Origin: JBBIND01 sp037444075
GTDB lineage: Bacteria; Acidobacteriota; Terriglobia; Bryobacterales; Bryobacteraceae
DNA length: 33,811 bases
Direction of reading: 5' to 3'
Assembly: GCA_037444075.1 (NCBI GenBank)
Contig: JBBIND010000047.1
Span: forward strand, 1 to 33,811
Part shown: one piece after another, positions 31,854 through 33,811 of the stretch
Position numbering within the stretch: position 1 is the first letter of the stretch
How the letters are laid out: each line of letters starts with the position of its first letter
Notes under the pieces: generated by a model
The model's input: the letters and a program-made list of their open reading frames with translations, nothing else
What the model was told of the DNA's origin: nothing
Databases searched by the model: none
Made by a program: the position numbers and the translations under genes

Positions 31854-32984
31854 CTAGCCGACGGGCACCTGCTCAACAATCTCAATGCCGAATCCCTCCA
31901 ACCCGACGATCTTGCGGGGATGATTCGTGAGCAGGCGGATGCGGTGCAATCCTAAATCGGAGAGAATTTGCGCGCCAATGCCGCTTTCGTGCTGCATGAG
32001 CTTCTGACCGTGCGGTGTGGTGTAGTGCATGAAATCCTTGCGGTGCGAAAGCAACAGTCGGCCCTCGCCGTTCTCCCGGCATATCTCCAGACCAGGACCC
32101 GTCTGGTGCAGATAAACGAGGACACCGGCATCCTCAAAGGCAATGCGCTCAAGCGATTTCCGCATGAGTTGACCGCAGTCACACTCCGTGGAGCAGAATA
32201 CGTCGCCGTAAACGCAGTGGGCATGCATGCGGACCAGCACGTCCTCGCGCCCGGCCACGTCTCCCCTGATCAGCGCGAGGTGCGTTTCCTCGTCGACCGG
32301 CGTGGAATAGGCGATGGTGTGGAATTCCCCGAATTCGGTCCGCATCATGCCCTCCGCGCGCCGCCGGATAAACTTCTCATGCCGCAAACGGTAGCGGATC
32401 AGGTCCGCCACGGAAATCATCTTCAGCCCGTGCCGCCGGCAATAGTCGCGGAGTTCGGGGACGCGCGCCATCGTGCCGTCGTCGTTCATGATCTCGCAGA
32501 TCACGCCTCCCGGACCGCATCCGGCCAGTACGGCCAGGTCGACGGCGGCTTCGGTCTGCCCGGCACGCACAAGCACGCCGCCCGAGCGCGCCCGCAGCGG
32601 GAACACGTGCCCGGGGCGCGCCAGGTCTTCGGGGGTTGCGTCGGGGCGCATGGCGACGCGGATGGTGTGCGCTCTGTCCGTGGCCGAAATCCCCGTAGTG
32701 ACGCCCTCGCGGGCATCCACCGCTTCGCAGAAAGCCGTCCCGAACCGCGAGGTGTTGTGCGGCGACATCAGCGGAATCCGCAACTCGTCGCAGCGCTCCT
32801 CGCTCAGCGCGAGGCAAATCAGGCCGCGGCCGTGCACGGCCATGAAATTGATGGCTTCCGGAGTCGCCAGATCCGCCGCGATTGTCAGGTCGCCCTCGTT
32901 TTCGCGGTCCTCGTCGTCGACGACGACCAGCATGCGGCCGGCGCGGATCTCTTCAATCGCCTCCGGGATGGATGCGAATGACAT
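31854..32984 (-). CDS. ribBA: RibBA-type protein: DHBP synthase with degenerate GTP cyclohydrolase II domain
   Basis: A 376-residue fusion. The N-terminal DHBP synthase half (about 1-200), which makes 3,4-dihydroxy-2-butanone 4-phosphate from ribulose 5-phosphate for riboflavin, keeps DDEDRENEGDL (23-33), REGVTTGIS, RPGHVFPL and an acidic cluster, and looks active. The C-terminal GTP cyclohydrolase II half keeps the zinc cysteines (Cys257, Cys268, Cys270) and the LLTNHPRK end. The signature QEGRGIGL has become QTGPGLEI (Arg to Pro297). At the 'ADxRDYGIGAQ' site it reads LMQHESGIGAQ, so the catalytic Arg (128 in E. coli) is His332 and Asp126 is Met330. GTP cyclohydrolase activity is therefore doubtful, as in the RibBX-type proteins described in other bacteria. 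Confidence 0.9.
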   Translation of the reverse strand: MSFASIPEAIEEIRAGRMLVVVDDEDRENEGDLTIAADLATPEAINFMAVHGRGLICLALSEERCDELRIPLMSPHNTSRFGTAFCEAVDAREGVTTGISATDRAHTIRVAMRPDATPEDLARPGHVFPLRARSGGVLVRAGQTEAAVDLAVLAGCGPGGVICEIMNDDGTMARVPELRDYCRRHGLKMISVADLIRYRLRHEKFIRRRAEGMMRTEFGEFHTIAYSTPVDEETHLALIRGDVAGREDVLVRMHAHCVYGDVFCSTECDCGQLMRKSLERIAFEDAGVLVYLHQTGPGLEICRENGEGRLLLSHRKDFMHYTTPHGQKLMQHESGIGAQILSDLGLHRIRLLTNHPRKIVGLEGFGIEIVEQVPVG

Positions 32985-33003
32985 AGATGCAAGCTAGTAA
33001 CTT

Positions 33004-33009
33004 AGTATA
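33004..33009 (-). promoter_or_regulatory. Possible -10 box upstream of ribBA
   Basis: TATACT on the minus strand lies 20 bases before the ribBA ATG in the 34-bp gap. No -35 box at a normal distance is seen, and it may not function alone. No FMN riboswitch is visible in this short gap. Confidence 0.25.
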
Positions 33010-33018
33010 CCGCGGCCG

Positions 33019-33811
33019 TCATTGGCGCCATCGCAATTCGAAATGGTAGCGCCCGTCGCCGCGTTGGTCGTCGATGATGCGGACGATCGCCGTGTAGCCG
33101 TTCAAAGATTCCGGAGGTTCAATCAGTTCCACCACGCCGCGTCCATATGCCTTGTTCAACTCAAAATCGCGCAGACGCCGCGAGGGAAGCGGTTGGCTGA
33201 AGCGGAACCGCTCCACCATCACCGGTCTGCCCTGCATGACCTGCGCCGCAATGACGTCCCCCCGTATGTAGAAGACCACTTCGTCATCCACCCGCCCGCG
33301 GAACGACAGAGAGCCCGATCTTCCGCGGTTGTACCGGGAGGGCTGGTTGTCATGGGACTCGAGCACCTGACCCGGCATCGGATAAGCGCCGCGCCTCGGG
33401 GGCAGATTCGGTCTCCCGCGCGCAGGGGGAGGCGGGCTGAGCGGCGGCTCAGGCGTCAGCGCCGGTTCGCGCCGCGCGGGCGAAGGAGGCACACGCAGAC
33501 CAACCTCCCGCTGCCCCGTATCCCAGCGCAGGCGCACATGATAGCGGTCGTCCCCGGACTGACGGTCGTTGATGCGGATGCGCGCCGTGAACATGTTGCC
33601 AGGGTTTGGTTCCTCAATCAGGTCCACTCGCCCTCGACCGTCTCTCTTTTCGATTTCAAAAGACATTCGCGGCGCGCGAGGCAGCGGCTGAGTGTACTCG
33701 GAGCCAGCGTCCACCGGCGGGCTCCCGCTCATTATCTCGTATCGCATCGTCTCCCCTTGAATGAGGAAATCCACTTCGCCGTCCACTCGCGCCCGGAGGT
33801 CGAATTGACCG
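33019..33811 (-). CDS. Two-repeat protein with proline-rich linker, 5' end cut by the window edge
   Basis: The open frame continues to the right edge; the GTG at 33786 is internal, because sequence similarity between the repeats extends upstream of it. The visible 264 residues contain two copies of an approximately 85-residue domain. The first copy begins GQFDLRARVDGEVDFLIQGE and the second GSLSFRGRVDDEVVFYIRGD. Both continue with a YTQPLP/FSQPLP block, FEIEKRDGRGRVDLIEEP or FELNKAYGRGVVELIEPP, and end in DDRYHVRLRW or DGRYHFELRW. A linker of about 50 residues rich in Pro and Arg joins them. The domains look like all-beta modules. Subcellular location is unknown because the N-terminus is missing. 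I do not recognise a characterised family. Confidence 0.75.
   Translation of the reverse strand, partial: GQFDLRARVDGEVDFLIQGETMRYEIMSGSPPVDAGSEYTQPLPRAPRMSFEIEKRDGRGRVDLIEEPNPGNMFTARIRINDRQSGDDRYHVRLRWDTGQREVGLRVPPSPARREPALTPEPPLSPPPPARGRPNLPPRRGAYPMPGQVLESHDNQPSRYNRGRSGSLSFRGRVDDEVVFYIRGDVIAAQVMQGRPVMVERFRFSQPLPSRRLRDFELNKAYGRGVVELIEPPESLNGYTAIVRIIDDQRGDGRYHFELRWRQ

Noticed and set aside
31968..32981. Long plus-strand open frame of 337 residues opposite ribBA
   Set aside because: Antisense shadow of ribBA; composition and lack of motifs argue against coding.

Overview
The window looks like chromosomal DNA of an acidobacterium of the Bryobacterales/Solibacter type. The clearest sign is the Solibacter-type C-terminal domain (TIGR03437 family) at the end of the large beta-helix protein at 27601-29931, and again in the gene cut by the left edge. 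GC-rich coding sequence with AT-rich intergenic islands, a UpxY-type NusG paralogue and a plant-like GDP-mannose 3,5-epimerase fit this. Genus and species cannot be fixed from the sequence.

Left end (1-1789, all minus strand): a partial secreted TIGR03437-domain protein, a secreted FecR-like protein with a proline-rich tail, a VanZ-like membrane protein and an FmdB-type zinc ribbon protein.

Centre (2026-21721, all minus strand): one exopolysaccharide/capsule locus of the Wzx/Wzy type. In transcription order it encodes a UpxY/RfaH-like antiterminator, a small ribbon-helix-helix protein, a Wza-like outer-membrane export protein and a Wzc-like tyrosine autokinase (these four coding regions overlap by 1-4 bp). 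A 302-bp gap follows. Then come the flippase, an SDR epimerase, two GT4 glycosyltransferases, a Wzy-like polymerase, two more GT4s, a GDP-mannose 3,5-epimerase homologue, a PglC-size phosphoglycosyl transferase, a WecD-like acetyltransferase, a DegT-type aminotransferase, a membrane-anchored SDR fusion and WecB. One initiating transferase plus four glycosyltransferases is consistent with a repeat unit of about five sugars. Candidate sugars are ManNAc, L-galactose or L-gulose, and an N-acetylated 4-amino sugar.

The most striking signal is in the roughly 100-nt leader of this operon. The transcript contains GGCGGTAGCTTG (21772-21761), which matches 11 of 12 bases of the E. coli ops element GGCGGTAGCGTG, the recruitment site of RfaH. 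It sits in the loop of a predicted hairpin, downstream of a good promoter-like sequence and directly upstream of the RfaH/UpxY-like gene. This suggests a self-contained, ops-driven antitermination circuit.

Right of the locus, a plus-strand group (21950-27533) encodes a Wzt-type ABC ATPase with a carbohydrate-binding domain but no adjacent permease, a POT peptide transporter, an M24 peptidase and a secreted GH31-like protein that lacks much of its catalytic barrel. The remaining minus-strand genes (27601-33811) are a secreted beta-helix/TIGR03437 protein, a small outer-membrane barrel, a secreted protein of unknown function, a RibBA whose GTP cyclohydrolase II half has lost catalytic residues, and a two-repeat protein cut by the right edge. 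I saw no tRNA, rRNA, CRISPR array, insertion sequence or phage gene.
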